Notes: generated by a model from the sequence alone, not told the origin. Counted from the stretch's first letter, positions 49,375 to 58,645 are shown. The stretch is DNA of 64,000 nt from Acanthornis magna (GCA_036785705.1 JAWUZG010000028.1:2078501-2142500), one strand, 5' to 3'. Made by a program: numbers and translations.

Positions 49375-49520
49375 AGCTGGAAAATAGCCTTCGAGAGACC
49401 ATAAAAGTTGATTATCCGGTGGGGAGCTGGAGTGGAAATTACCTAGTTAATTAGAGCGGTGGCTTTATTCTGTCTGTGAGTAAATGCCGAGGTGTAAATC
49501 CAAGGGAATTTAGGGGAATT
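49375..49520. promoter_or_regulatory. Candidate EN2 upstream enhancer block
   Basis: A sharply AT-richer unique island in GC-rich DNA, about 5.9 kb upstream of the EN2 start codon. It contains GATTATC (49410-49416), TTAATTAG (49447-49454) and GGGGAATTAGC. An upstream midbrain-hindbrain enhancer of mouse En2 is established knowledge. Equating this block with it is inference. I found no clear Pax2/5/8 site here. Confidence 0.4.
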
Positions 49521-50430
49521 AGCTGCCTATGTGGAAAGTGCAGGAGCAGCTCCAGCATCTCGCCCCAGCCCCTGCTAATGCTGGGGTCGGTGTAGAGTTG
49601 CTGAACTTTACCGTCACAACAGCTCCTGTTGTGTCTGCACGGATTAACTCCTCCGAGTCACAGAAGAAGCGAGGAAACGTTCCACAGTCGCGACATCCGC
49701 GGGTGTGCACACTTGGGTAGGCGCTGGTATACAGCGGCTGGGTGTGAAACAGGGCGACGCATGGTCTGGTTAAGACTAAATAGAAATGGTTTCAGGGAAA
49801 TAATTTGGTACTTCTTTGAAACTCTTCTGCTTCCACAGCTACAAACGAGCGAGCGAACGGCGATCCCGGCTGTCGCCCCGCGGATCCGCTCCGGGAGAGG
49901 CGCCGGATGCCCGTCGCAGCCGGGGACCGTGCGCCCTGCCCGGGGCAGAACCACAGCCGGAGCCCGAGCATCCTCCGGCGGGGACCGACGGGCCGGGTCG
50001 GGCTGCACCGGCCGTGTCCCACCCAGCTGCGGATGGCAGAATGTGGGGCCGGTTTTCTCTCTCTTTACAAAAGTGCTCTGGGTGTAACTCAAAGACACAC
50101 GCAGGAGGTTTATCTCCCAGTTTTATTTTTATCTTTATTTTTTTTTTCTTTAACAAGGGGCCACAAACCATTTCTTTGCACAGGCCAGAAACTTTCCCGC
50201 AGCGACTGATAGTTTCGTCCCTGGTTATACTTCGGGCTGGTGGGTTTTTAAGGACGGCTTGGCGAAACAAAGTCCAGGCACTCCGGGGATGGAACCGACA
50301 CCCAGTGTCACCCAGTGTCCTGGCAAGGGCTCGCTGGCTCGGGTAGCCGGACCAGAGCTCTGCCGCAGAGGGCGATGGGGGCGGGCCACGCAGCAGCGAG
50401 CATTGCCTCCACTCTGGGAAACTGTGGGGG
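49521..50430. other. Intergenic upstream of EN2
   Basis: Mixed sequence with a CpG-rich core (49.84-50.04 kb) and a short T-run near 50135. No exon is recognised. Confidence 0.5.
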
Positions 50431-50791
50431 TTTCCTTTTTCTTTTCTTTTCTTTTCTTTTCTTTTCTTTTCTTTTCTTTTCTTTTCTTTTCTTTTCTTTT
50501 CTTTTCTTTTCTTTTCTTTTCTCTTCTCTTCTCTTCTCTTCTCTTCTCCTCTTCTCATGTCTTCTCCTTTTATCTCGTCTCATCTCTTCTCTTTTAATCT
50601 CTTCTCTTTAAATCTTTCTTTTAATCTCTTTTCTTTTAATTTCCTTTCCATTCTCTTCACTTCTCTTCTCTTCTCTTCTCTTCTCTTCTCTTCTCTTCTC
50701 TTCTCTTCTCTTCTCTTCTCTTCTCTTCTCTTCTCTCCTCTCCTCTCCTCTCCTCTCCTCTCCTCCTCTTCCCTCCTTCATTCTTTCTTTC
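50431..50791 (+). repeat. Polypyrimidine tract: CTTTT, CTCTT and TCCTC pentamer blocks
   Basis: About 360 bp. (CTTTT)16 at 50441-50520 passes into (CTCTT)n (to about 50547), then degenerate T-rich pentamers, (TTCTC)15 at 50661-50735, and (TCCTC)n at 50736-50765. It is essentially pyrimidine-only on this strand. Confidence 0.97.
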
Positions 50792-50934
50792 GCCGACCAC
50801 CATATTATTGTGCACTGGGCTGTTGTTCACCCTTACCTTCTACCTAATTTTGACCAGATTGGAGTCTTTTATTATTGTTGTTTGATCGTTTTCGATTGGG
50901 GCCGGGAGGGCTGTCCCCAGCCGCAGCCGGCGGG

Positions 50935-51095
50935 CGGGAGGGAGGGCGCTGCTCCGCGTGGGCAGGGGCAGGGCAACAAGAGGGGCCGGGGGAGGGCAGG
51001 GGAAGGACGGGGCAGCGGGAGGACAGGACCAGGGGCAGGGCGGGGCAGGGGCAGGGCCGGGCCGGGGGCAGGGCGAGGCAGGGGCCGGCACTCCC
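50935..51095 (+). repeat. GGGGCAGGG-type G-rich minisatellite
   Basis: A degenerate tandem array of GGGGCAGGG, GGGCCGGG and GGGGAAGG units with many closely spaced G3-G5 runs, giving high G-quadruplex potential on the plus strand. Confidence 0.85.
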
Positions 51096-52854
51096 ACCCC
51101 ACCCGCGCACGCTCCCTCCCGTGGGAAGGGGAGGCTGTGGGGGGCGGCTACTCCCCGTCACTCCTTGCTGCGAACCGTAGCCGTGACCGAACGCTACTTC
51201 CCGAGCCAAGACTCTGACATTCACCCTCATCCGTTCCCTCTCGAGCATCCTCCGTGCCCCACATCCCTCGTCCGTTCCGCGGGGAGCCCCGTCTCGGGTC
51301 GGGCCGGGCGGGACAGCAGCGGGCTCTGCCCTCGCCACGAGCAGCTCATAAAATTTTCATGATCTCGCAAGGAAGTGGAAGCCAGGGTTTCCAACCCGTC
51401 CGTTTGCCCCCGTTGATGGGAAAGTATTCCCGCGCGAAGCGGATGAATGGGGGCTGCCGGTCCCACGACAGGCTGCGGGATGGGACCCCTGCGGCCCAAA
51501 GCGCCCTTCATCCTGCCTGGCACGGGGGGAATTGGGAAAATCCGGAGGTTTAATGTATTTCATTTTTGTGGTTGCCGGCGGTGCAGTGAGAACCCGGCGG
51601 CACTGGGGAAATGCGGCCGTGCTGGCTGAGCTCTCCCGGCCCGCAGGCTCCAGGAAAGCCTGGATAGGGCTGGGCGGGAGTGGCTGCAGGTTTTGCCCTT
51701 CCAAAATTAATGCGAGAGCCTAGGGAAGGCCGGGCAGCGCCGGGCACACCGCCTGCGGCACGGCTAGCCTGGCAAAGGAGCAGCGACCTCTCCCCTCTCC
51801 TCCATCCTCCGCCACCAGCTCCAACGCGCTGCCAAAGCTGCCTCAAAGGCTTCAGTCGGAAATAAAGTGATGCCGGGTGTGAGCGGGAGGCACACGGGGG
51901 CTGCCGGGGGGGCGGCGGTGTGCCCAGGCTGTGCCCACGGTCTAGGGTCGCTGCCAGACCTCCCCCCGTGGCACGGGCAGGGACTGGCTGCAGATTTGGA
52001 ATTCGCTGTAAACCCAGCGAAATTTGGTGGATGCCTGCGTTTTGCAGGCAGTCATTCCACGCTGGGAGGACGAGAGGTGCAGCACCTTCTGAGCTTCCAC
52101 TACTGCTCTGGGAATTTTGGCTTCCCAGCACCTCGGGGTTTGGTTTTGGATTTTTTTTTTTTTTTTCCCGAGTGCGGGGAAAAGCTGGAAGGAGGGTTAG
52201 CTCGGAGGAGTGGCACAAACAGCCCAGGAGCCTGCCCGCAGCCCGGCCCCGGCCGCGGAGCCTGCCCGCTGCCCGCCGGCGGACGGGGGTCGGCCTCAGT
52301 CTCCCTCCCTTCCTTCCCCGTACCGAGCTGCCGGGTTGTCATCCCGCTTCTAAAGTTCTCAGTGGCAAAAGCACCGAGCAAAGGGCAGGGTGTGAGGGTT
52401 CCGCTGCACCCTCACACTCACCTATTTGCGGGAGGGAAAACATAAATTTTTGAAAGGGTGTCAGCATGAAATGAGCCTCGTTGAAACTACGAGGAGAGCA
52501 TAAGGGAAAGAAATATGGCTGGTGTGCGGAGAGGTGACATTTGCAGGCACCAGGTCTGCGAGGGGAGGCGGAAGAAAAGAAGCAAACGAAGCCAAACTCC
52601 CATTTTCAAGCCTCGTCTCCCTGTGACCCACAGTGGTTCCCCAGGAAAAACCCCCGCACGCCGCGATGCCGCTTGCGAGGCGACGGCAGACCGGCGAGCA
52701 ATAGTGCTGCTGGGGAATGTTTCTACAGAGATTGAGCTCCCAGATAAAAATAACCTTGGGAAAGAAAAAAAAAAAAAAAAATAGACGTTCAGATTTCTTC
52801 GGTTCGGTATCAGATCACCCCTTCACCCCCCGCCGCCCCCCCGCTGCCTCTGCA
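51096..52854. other. EN2 upstream flank, GC-rich
   Basis: Mixed GC-rich unique sequence with T-run (52151-52166) and A-run (52767-52782) homopolymers. Open frames of up to about 220 codons show no recognisable homology. No gene is called. Confidence 0.55.
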
Positions 52855-53330
52855 TACCTGAGGTGCTGGATTATTGTCAGAGGACAGGCAGATGCAGTAA
52901 TTGTTTTGTACAGCTTTGTTTATCTCCTACTTCGGAGTTTACCTCAGGAATTCTCCTCCCTGTCCTACGCAGGGTATAAATATCCCCGCGAAGGAGCGGG
53001 ATAACGAATGGGAAGGTTAATGCTGTACGGGCAGCGAGCGGGCAGGTAACGCGGGGTTCAAGGAGGTTTAAAGTTTTTATCGGTAACTTGGGTCCGCCCG
53101 GGAGCGAAATATTTGAAGTGCAGCACCTTGAACACGTTTAATTATGGGGTAGTAGCAAAGCGAGAGCTTCCAAGTAATTAGAAAATACTTCTTGGGAGAC
53201 AGGCTAATCGCTTTTCATGGGGCTCTTGAAGAAATTAACCTCTGGGTGCTTGTTTGAGCAAAACAACTTTGGATCAGCTATCGCTGGTCTTCTCTGGTGG
53301 ACCCGACCCGCTGCGAAATACAAAGAAAAT
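52855..53330. promoter_or_regulatory. EN2: Candidate EN2 promoter-proximal regulatory block
   Basis: A unique, AT-richer, repeat-free block about 2 kb upstream of the start codon, directly left of the CpG island. It contains TAATTA at 53139-53144 and 53175-53180, GGCTAATCGC near 53202, a GTAATTGTTTTG (homeodomain plus SOX-like), and a TATAAATA at 52975-52982. Its position and motif density make it a likely proximal enhancer. Confidence 0.45.
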
Positions 53331-53338
53331 AGGGAGAT

Positions 53339-53465
53339 GAATTTAAAATTAAATACAAATTAAAGATAAAAGGGAAAGAAACAGGGAAAGAAAAAGGATA
53401 AGAAAAAGGAAAGCAAAAAGGAAAAGAAAGAGGAAAGGAAAAGAAGAAGAGGAGAGGAAAGGCTC
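53339..53465 (+). repeat. A/G-rich low-complexity run
   Basis: AAAGGAAAAG-type degenerate purine sequence, listed to explain open frames in this interval. Confidence 0.8.
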
Positions 53466-54369
53466 ACTGTCCCTTTCCTTCAAGGTGGCGAGTGATACGT
53501 GTCACTGCAGGGAAGCCACCTCCAAATAAAAACGTCACTTAGGGCGAGAGCCGGCCGGCGGGATGCCGGACACTGGGGCCGAGCCAACACCTTCCGACCC
53601 TGCTCGGCCCTCGGCGGGGTCGCGCAGCTCCTCGGTGTGCGCCCCGTCGGGGCGGTGGCACCGTGCGGGCCCCGGCGAGGGGTAACGGGTTGGCTGCGGG
53701 GGGAGGACCCGCGCCCTCCTCCTCGCCCCTCTCTCGCCCTCCCCGCTGAGGATCCGCGCCCCTCAGCCTGTTCAGCTTCCCCCCAAACCCTTCGTCCATC
53801 CAGCCGCACTTTGCTCCCTAATTTTGTTTCGGGCTATTTCTCCCTAAAGACGAGCAAAGCAGCAGCTGCAGCTTTCCGCTCCTAAAGAGGCAAGGGCTTT
53901 TGGAGGGTCCAGAGGGTGACGGGCCGGCGTTTTGGGGGGCAGCACGGCGCCGCGATGCCATTTGGGGAGCAGTCAGGGCAGATCAAAAGCTCCTGTCCGG
54001 TTGCGGGAAGGACGAGTCAATTACCGCCGAACCGCGCTGCGGGGAGGGGACGCGCCCCCCCGGGCAGCCCGCGGGCACCGGGCCGGGCCTGTTCCGCCCC
54101 CCCCGGACCCCTTTGTATCGCCGCCGCTCGCTTAATATTATTTATGCGTTTCTGCAAGGAATTGTGGGATGCCGGCCCCCCTCCCCCGGTAAACAGCGGG
54201 GCAATGAACCCCCGATAACTCATCGCCGATGAGGGGTGGGGGGCACAGGCGGGCGGGGGCGGCGGTGCGCGCCCCGCGGCAGGGCACCCCCGGCTCCCCC
54301 CGCGCATCCCCGCGGCGGCCGGGCCCGTCCGGGGGAGGGGCGTGGGCGCTGTCACTTACCGGGGCGCCC

Positions 54370-54480
54370 CGCACCACGTGTGCGCTCGCCCGGGCTTCCA
54401 TTGGCCCGAGGCACGTGTCGGAGCGCCCGGGCCGGCGACGTCAGCGGCGGGGGCCCCGTTAAAACCTAAAGGACAACAAC
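54370..54480 (+). promoter_or_regulatory. EN2: EN2 core promoter candidate
   Basis: It has two CACGTG E-boxes (54375-54380 and 54412-54417), an inverted CCAAT box (ATTGG, 54400-54404), a CRE-like GACGTCAG (54437-54444), and a TTAAAA at 54459-54464 that could act as a degenerate TATA. They lie within 90 bp inside the CpG island. A start near 54490 is inferred from this spacing, giving a leader of roughly 790 nt. Confidence 0.55.
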
Positions 54481-54489
54481 CCGAGTGGA

Positions 54490-55279
54490 AGTGCCCGGGC
54501 GCGGCGGCGGCGGCCGCCGGGGCGTAGCGCGGCGCAGGGCGGGCGGCAGGGCAGGGCGGGACGCCCCCCCACCCGCGGCGGCCCCCGCATGTGCGGGCGC
54601 GGGGCGGCGCGGGGCGGCGCGGGGCGAGGCGCTGCCGGCCGGAGCCCCGCGGGGCGCCCCTCACCGCCCTGCCCTCCGCGGGACACCGGCTGCTGAGAGC
54701 CCGCCTACACCCCGCCCCGACACCGGCGCTTCGTTTTTTCTCTTACACCCCCCCTCGGCTCCCCAATTATTATTATTTTTATTATCACTAATTTTTCCTC
54801 CGCGGATGAGGCGCGGCGGCGGCGGCGGCCGGGGGAGCAGGCGGCAGCGCGCCGCGGGACCGAGCGGCTGAGCGGCGGCGGGAGGCGGCGAGCGGCGGCG
54901 GGAGGACCGGAGCCCCTGTGTTTTCATTTTTTGGCAAAGTTGGAAGTGGTGCAGGCTCGGCTGCTGGCTTGCGGGTCTCCCTGCATTTGTGTCTTAATTT
55001 TTTTTTTTTTTAATTACTCTTCATTTTAAATTTTTTTTCCTTTTTTTTTTTTTTTTTTTTTCAAACTCTGGATTTTGAATGCCGGGCGAAGCCAGGAGAA
55101 AAGAAAGCAAATAGACACCTGTGTGTGCGTGTATATATATAAATATATATATATAAATATATATATAAAAAAATTAAAATAAAGAACAACCGACTGCAGC
55201 AGCAACAACAGACAGCGCTCGGCAGCGCCCGGTCGGCGACGGGCGGGCAGCGGAGCCGTCGGCGGGGCGGCCGCGCAGC
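54490..55279 (+). other. EN2: EN2 5' leader (inferred) with three upstream ORFs
   Basis: If transcription starts near 54490, the leader contains three ATGs before the main one, each closed by a stop: 54589-54696 (35 codons), 54806-54871 (21) and 55079-55114 (11). The last third is oddly T-rich (55031-55061, including T21) and then an (AT)n-like stretch (55131-55180). The main ATG context is good (A at -3, G at +4). Confidence 0.5.
55131..55180 (+). repeat. EN2: (TA)n-like AT microsatellite in the EN2 leader
   Basis: GTATATATATAAATATATAT-type repeat, interrupted by AAA, about 100 nt before the start codon. Confidence 0.9.
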
Positions 55280-55820
55280 ATGGAGGAGGGCGGCCGGAGC
55301 CCCCGGGAGGAGGCGGCCGAGCCGCAGGAGTCCGGCGGCGACGCGGAGCCCGGCGGCGGCGGGCGGCGGGGGCTGCTGCTCCCCCCCGGTGACCCTCCGC
55401 ACCCCCACCCGCACCCGCACCGCATCACCAACTTCTTCATCGACAACATCCTGCGGCCCGAGTTCGGGCGGAGGAAGGAGGCGGGCGGCCCCGGCGGAGA
55501 GCCCCGGCGGCCCGGCGCGGAGAGCCGCCGCAGCCCCGCCGCGGCGCCGGCCCCCGGGGCTCCGCTGCCCAGCGGCGGGGCGGGCTCGCCGGGCCGGGGG
55601 GAGGGCGGCCCCGCCGGGCTGTCCCTGCACGGCGCCGCCAAGAAGGGGGGGGACCCCGCGGCGCTGGAGGCGGCCCTGAAGGCGCGGGGGCTGAGCGGCG
55701 GCGACCTGTCGGTGAGCTCGGACTCGGATAGCTCCCAGGCCAGCTCCAACGCCGGGAACCAGCCCATGCTGTGGCCCGCCTGGGTGTACTGCACGCGGTA
55801 CTCGGACCGGCCCTCCTCAG
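55280..55820 (+). CDS. EN2: Engrailed-2 exon 1
   Basis: EN2 is a homeodomain transcription factor, mainly a repressor, that acts in the nucleus to pattern the midbrain-hindbrain boundary and tectum. Exon 1 encodes residues 1-180 plus one base of Gly181. Visible features: acidic and glycine-rich N-terminus; HPHPHPH run (41-47); EH1 Groucho/TLE-binding motif RITNFFIDNILRPEFG (48-63); Pro/Gly/Ala-rich linker; a serine/aspartate stretch SVSSDSDSSQASS (144-156), corresponding to the casein-kinase-2-rich region known in vertebrate Engrailed; and the EH2/hexapeptide WPAWVY (165-170) that contacts PBX. The donor is TCAG|GTAAGC. The spliced protein is 285 aa. Chick EN2 is 289 aa and human EN2 333 aa, as I recall. 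EN1 is excluded by the N-terminal and tail sequence. Confidence 0.95.
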
Positions 55821-57578
55821 GTAAGCGCTGCCCCGCCGCAGCCCCGCTCCCCACGGCCGCAGCCTCTTCCCTGGGCTCCCCGAGCCGCCTCCGGCCGCCC
55901 GCGAGGCCGGCAAGCGGCGTGGAAAAGACCCCGCTCCCCTTTCCCTCTCGGTCTTCTTCTCGGTTTTTTTTTTTTTTTTCCCTGTTGTTTTATCTTTTTT
56001 TTTTTTTTTTTTTTTTTTTTTGGCGGGTGGGGGAGTTGCTTCAAATGTCCTGAAAATGCGTGAAGATGAAGGGGCGGCTGGGGGTGCGCGGAGCCTCAGG
56101 GACGAGGAGGGAACGGGGGTCCCTCCCTCCGTCCCCGCCGCCGCGGCGGAGTTGAGGCCGCCTGGGCTCGGGGCATTTCCCACCAGCTGACGAGTTTTAT
56201 CGAAGAGGGAGGAAAAAAATCTGGCTTCGGGCTCCCCGCTCATCCTCCCGGAGTGCTCTCCTTTTCCCTGCCGGGAACCCCCCACCCCGCACTGGGTTTT
56301 GGCAAGGGGAGGGGGCATTTCCATAGGCCTCGCCTTGTTTTGATTAGTCTCTTTTGGCCAAAAACAATCCGCGATCGTTTATTTCTCTAAAAGAGGCCTC
56401 CGTGCGGCCGCTGTTTCGTTTCTTTCTTTTAATTTCCCCCCATATGCTGTAGGTCAGCTCTGTGGGGGCCGGAGGACATTTCCAAGAGCCGGGAAACTTC
56501 TTTGGCAGGGTCCGTCCCTTGGCAAGGGCTTGGGCAGAACGGCCTGAAATTATAGTGAAAAAAAAATTAAAAATTAAAAAATAAAAAGCAGGGGGTAAAA
56601 TGTCCTTTTGCTACAGCGGGGACAGGAGGACTGGCCCCGGCAGATCGGTAAAACCCTGGTTAAAAACAAGTAGAAAGCACTGGAGGAAGGCATGGTAAAC
56701 ACCAGGCAGGAGATCTGCTCCCAGGGAAAAGAAAAAAATATGGGTCTTTCTCCTACAAAAGCGGCGAGGTAGGATTTTCACCCCGGAGCCGGCTAGCTGA
56801 GGAAGGGGTCGTAAAACGAGATGAAAATTAGTTCGTAATGTCTGAAAACAAACTCTTACTCAGAGGTAATATTCAGAGCTGAATTGGAATTTACTCCATT
56901 GTTCTCCAGTGCTCTCCTTTGTTAATATTTAATTAACATACATCCTCACAATGGCTCGGCCCGGGCAGAAAAGGCTCCTTGTGCTGCCGAGAATAATATT
57001 CCCGAGAATAATCCCAGCGATTCGGATCGGGCCGTGCAGCGCCATATGGGCACTGCAGCGGAGAGGCGGAATGCTTCTGGCCAAGCAAACTGGAAGAGGA
57101 TTTCCATTAGAATTTTTGTCGCGACCCACCAAAAAAAAAAAAAAAAAAAAAAAAAAGGGAAAAAAAAAAGAAAGTAAAAAAGTAAAGAGGCTTTCTTTTA
57201 AAAAAAATCTGTTTAGCGCATAAAATGTAGCTCCGTGCCGCTGCTCCTTCTGCAGGCTTTCCTTGCCGGGCATTGCCGGGACACAGAGGGTCGGTAGCTG
57301 CGTTTCTGGCTGGGGAGAAAGGCGCTGCGGGGGCGGGGGGGCCGGAGGGGGGGCCAGCCGGGCAGCGAGCGGGGGCCCGGGGGCGCCGGGGGCTGCGGCT
57401 CCCGTTCGGCCGCCTCCCGAGCATCCCCTGGCAGCGGAGGCACAAAGCGGGGTTCTTTCCCTCCGAGGGGGTGGTGCTGTCGGAGAGTGGGTGCCCCCCA
57501 CGCGGGACCGCGCCCGGCGTGGGCCCGCCCGCAGCGGAGCGTGGCGGTGTCGGTGCTTCTCCTCTCTCCCGGCCGTAG
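55821..57578 (+). other. EN2: EN2 intron
   Basis: 1,758 bp, phase 1, GT...AG. It contains T-runs (55966-55979, 55995-56021), an A26 run (57131-57156), and an AT-rich unique patch at 56820-56945 described separately. Confidence 0.93.
56820..56945 (+). promoter_or_regulatory. EN2: Candidate intronic EN2 element
   Basis: Unique AT-rich patch in the otherwise GC-rich intron: ATTGTT (SOX-like, 56898-56903) and TTAATTAA (homeodomain, 56929-56936). It could mediate autoregulation by a homeodomain protein. Inference from motifs only. Confidence 0.35.
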
Positions 57579-57895
57579 GTCCCCGCTCCCGCAAACCAAA
57601 GAAGAAGAACCCCAACAAGGAGGACAAGCGGCCGCGCACCGCCTTCACCGCCGAGCAGCTGCAGAGACTCAAGGCCGAGTTCCAGACGAACCGGTACCTG
57701 ACGGAGCAGCGGCGGCAGAGCCTGGCCCAGGAGCTCGGGCTCAACGAGTCCCAGATCAAAATCTGGTTCCAGAATAAACGAGCCAAGATCAAGAAGGCGA
57801 CGGGCAGTAAGAACTCCCTGGCAGTGCACCTCATGGCCCAGGGGCTCTACAACCACTCCACCACGGCGAAAGACGGCAAGTCGGACAGTGAATAG
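57579..57895 (+). CDS. EN2: Engrailed-2 exon 2 (homeodomain and C-terminus)
   Basis: The acceptor AG is at 57577-57578 after a pyrimidine tract. GT completes Gly181, then [15 protein letters not shown] (basic EH3 region), a complete 60-residue homeodomain at 196-255, and the EH5 tail [14 protein letters not shown] to E285 with TAG at 57893-57895. The DNA-contact positions are canonical: R3, R5, W48, F49, Q50, N51, R53. The [13 protein letters not shown] third helix is the Engrailed signature. Homeodomain position 39 is Gly, where human and mouse EN2 have Ser. Fly engrailed and, I believe, chick EN2 also have Gly, so this is not a defect. The tail ([13 protein letters not shown]) identifies EN2 rather than EN1. 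No frameshift or missing residue. Confidence 0.97.
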
Positions 57896-58005
57896 CCAAG
57901 GGAAAGGGGGGGCGGGAGGGAGGCGAGGGAGGGAGGGGGGAGGCAGGGGTGGGGGGGCCGTTTGCAGTCAAAGTTTATACAATGCAATAATTTAATTAAA
58001 AAAAA

Positions 58006-58011
58006 AATAAA
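58006..58011 (+). terminator. EN2: EN2 proximal poly(A) signal candidate
   Basis: AATAAA inside an A-rich stretch about 110 nt after the stop. The A-rich context makes internal priming in cDNA likely, so it may be spurious. Confidence 0.25.
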
Positions 58012-58154
58012 AAGAAACGTAAGGGCCAGTGTATAAAGATTATACCAGCATTAATAGTGAAAATATTGTGTATTAGATATAATTCTGCAATATTCTATGT
58101 ATATATAATTTACAGGTAAGGTGGTGTAAAAATCCAAGATATCTGATTATAATT

Positions 58155-58305
58155 TCTTTTTTTTTTTTTTTTTGGTTGGTTGGTTGGTTTTGGTTTCGGG
58201 GGCTTGGGCTTGTTGTTTGGTTTCGTTGGTTTTTTGGTTTTTTTTTTTTTTTTTTTTGGTTGTATGGAGTTTTTAGATGCTATCGTTATGATTTTTTTTT
58301 TTTTT
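58155..58305 (+). repeat. EN2: U-rich and GGUU-repeat tract in EN2 3' UTR
   Basis: T18, then (GGTT)n, TTTGGTTTCG, T-runs of 22 and 13 (58236-58257, 58292-58304). Almost no A or C across about 120 nt of the sense strand. Confidence 0.9.
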
Positions 58306-58451
58306 AGGCTTAAGTTACTTTTTTATAGACTTAAGCGCAGTTTTAATGGACATTGGACGCTGTTTTTTGAAATTCAAAAAAAAAAAATTAAAAACAACTT
58401 TTGCTGAAGTCCAAAGATTTTTATTGCTGCATTTCACACGACTGTGAACCG

Positions 58452-58457
58452 AATAAA
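58452..58457 (+). terminator. EN2: EN2 intermediate poly(A) signal candidate
   Basis: AATAAA (in GAATAAATAG) is followed within 40 nt by TTTGTTCTATGAGTTTT and a U-rich run, a plausible GU/U-rich downstream element. Confidence 0.5.
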
Positions 58458-58487
58458 TAGTTCTCCTATTTGTTCTATGAGTTTTAA

Positions 58488-58645
58488 CTTTTTTTTTCAC
58501 CCCACCCCTATCCTTTTTTTGTTGTTGTTCTTTTTTTTTGTTCTCTCTTTTTTTTTTTTTTCTTTTTTTTTTTTTTTTGGGGTGGTCGTAGTGCTTTGGT
58601 GGTTTTGGTTTCCTTTTTTTTCTTTTTTTTTTTTTTTTTGGAGTT
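58488..58645 (+). repeat. EN2: T-rich low-complexity tract
   Basis: A series of T7-T20 runs separated by G or C with a GGGGTGGTCG insert, lying just beyond the intermediate poly(A) signal. Confidence 0.9.

Larger units (their letters stand above)
53525..55960. promoter_or_regulatory. EN2: EN2 CpG island
   Basis: CpG dinucleotides are dense and undepleted from about 53.5 kb through exon 1 and into the intron. This contrasts with the CpG-poor DNA left of 53.3 kb, and only a T/A-rich leader segment (54.99-55.19 kb) breaks it. This is the expected Polycomb-type CpG island of a developmental homeobox gene. Confidence 0.85.

Noticed and set aside
57766..57771. Glycine at EN2 homeodomain position 39 as a lineage-specific mutation
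   Set aside because: Mammalian EN2 has serine, but fly engrailed and, as I recall, chick EN2 have glycine. It is probably the ancestral or avian state.
56929..57856. Long minus-strand frames opposite EN2 exon 2
   Set aside because: Shadows of the homeobox coding strand and of GC-rich intron. The plus frame has the full homeodomain, correct splice sites and stop.
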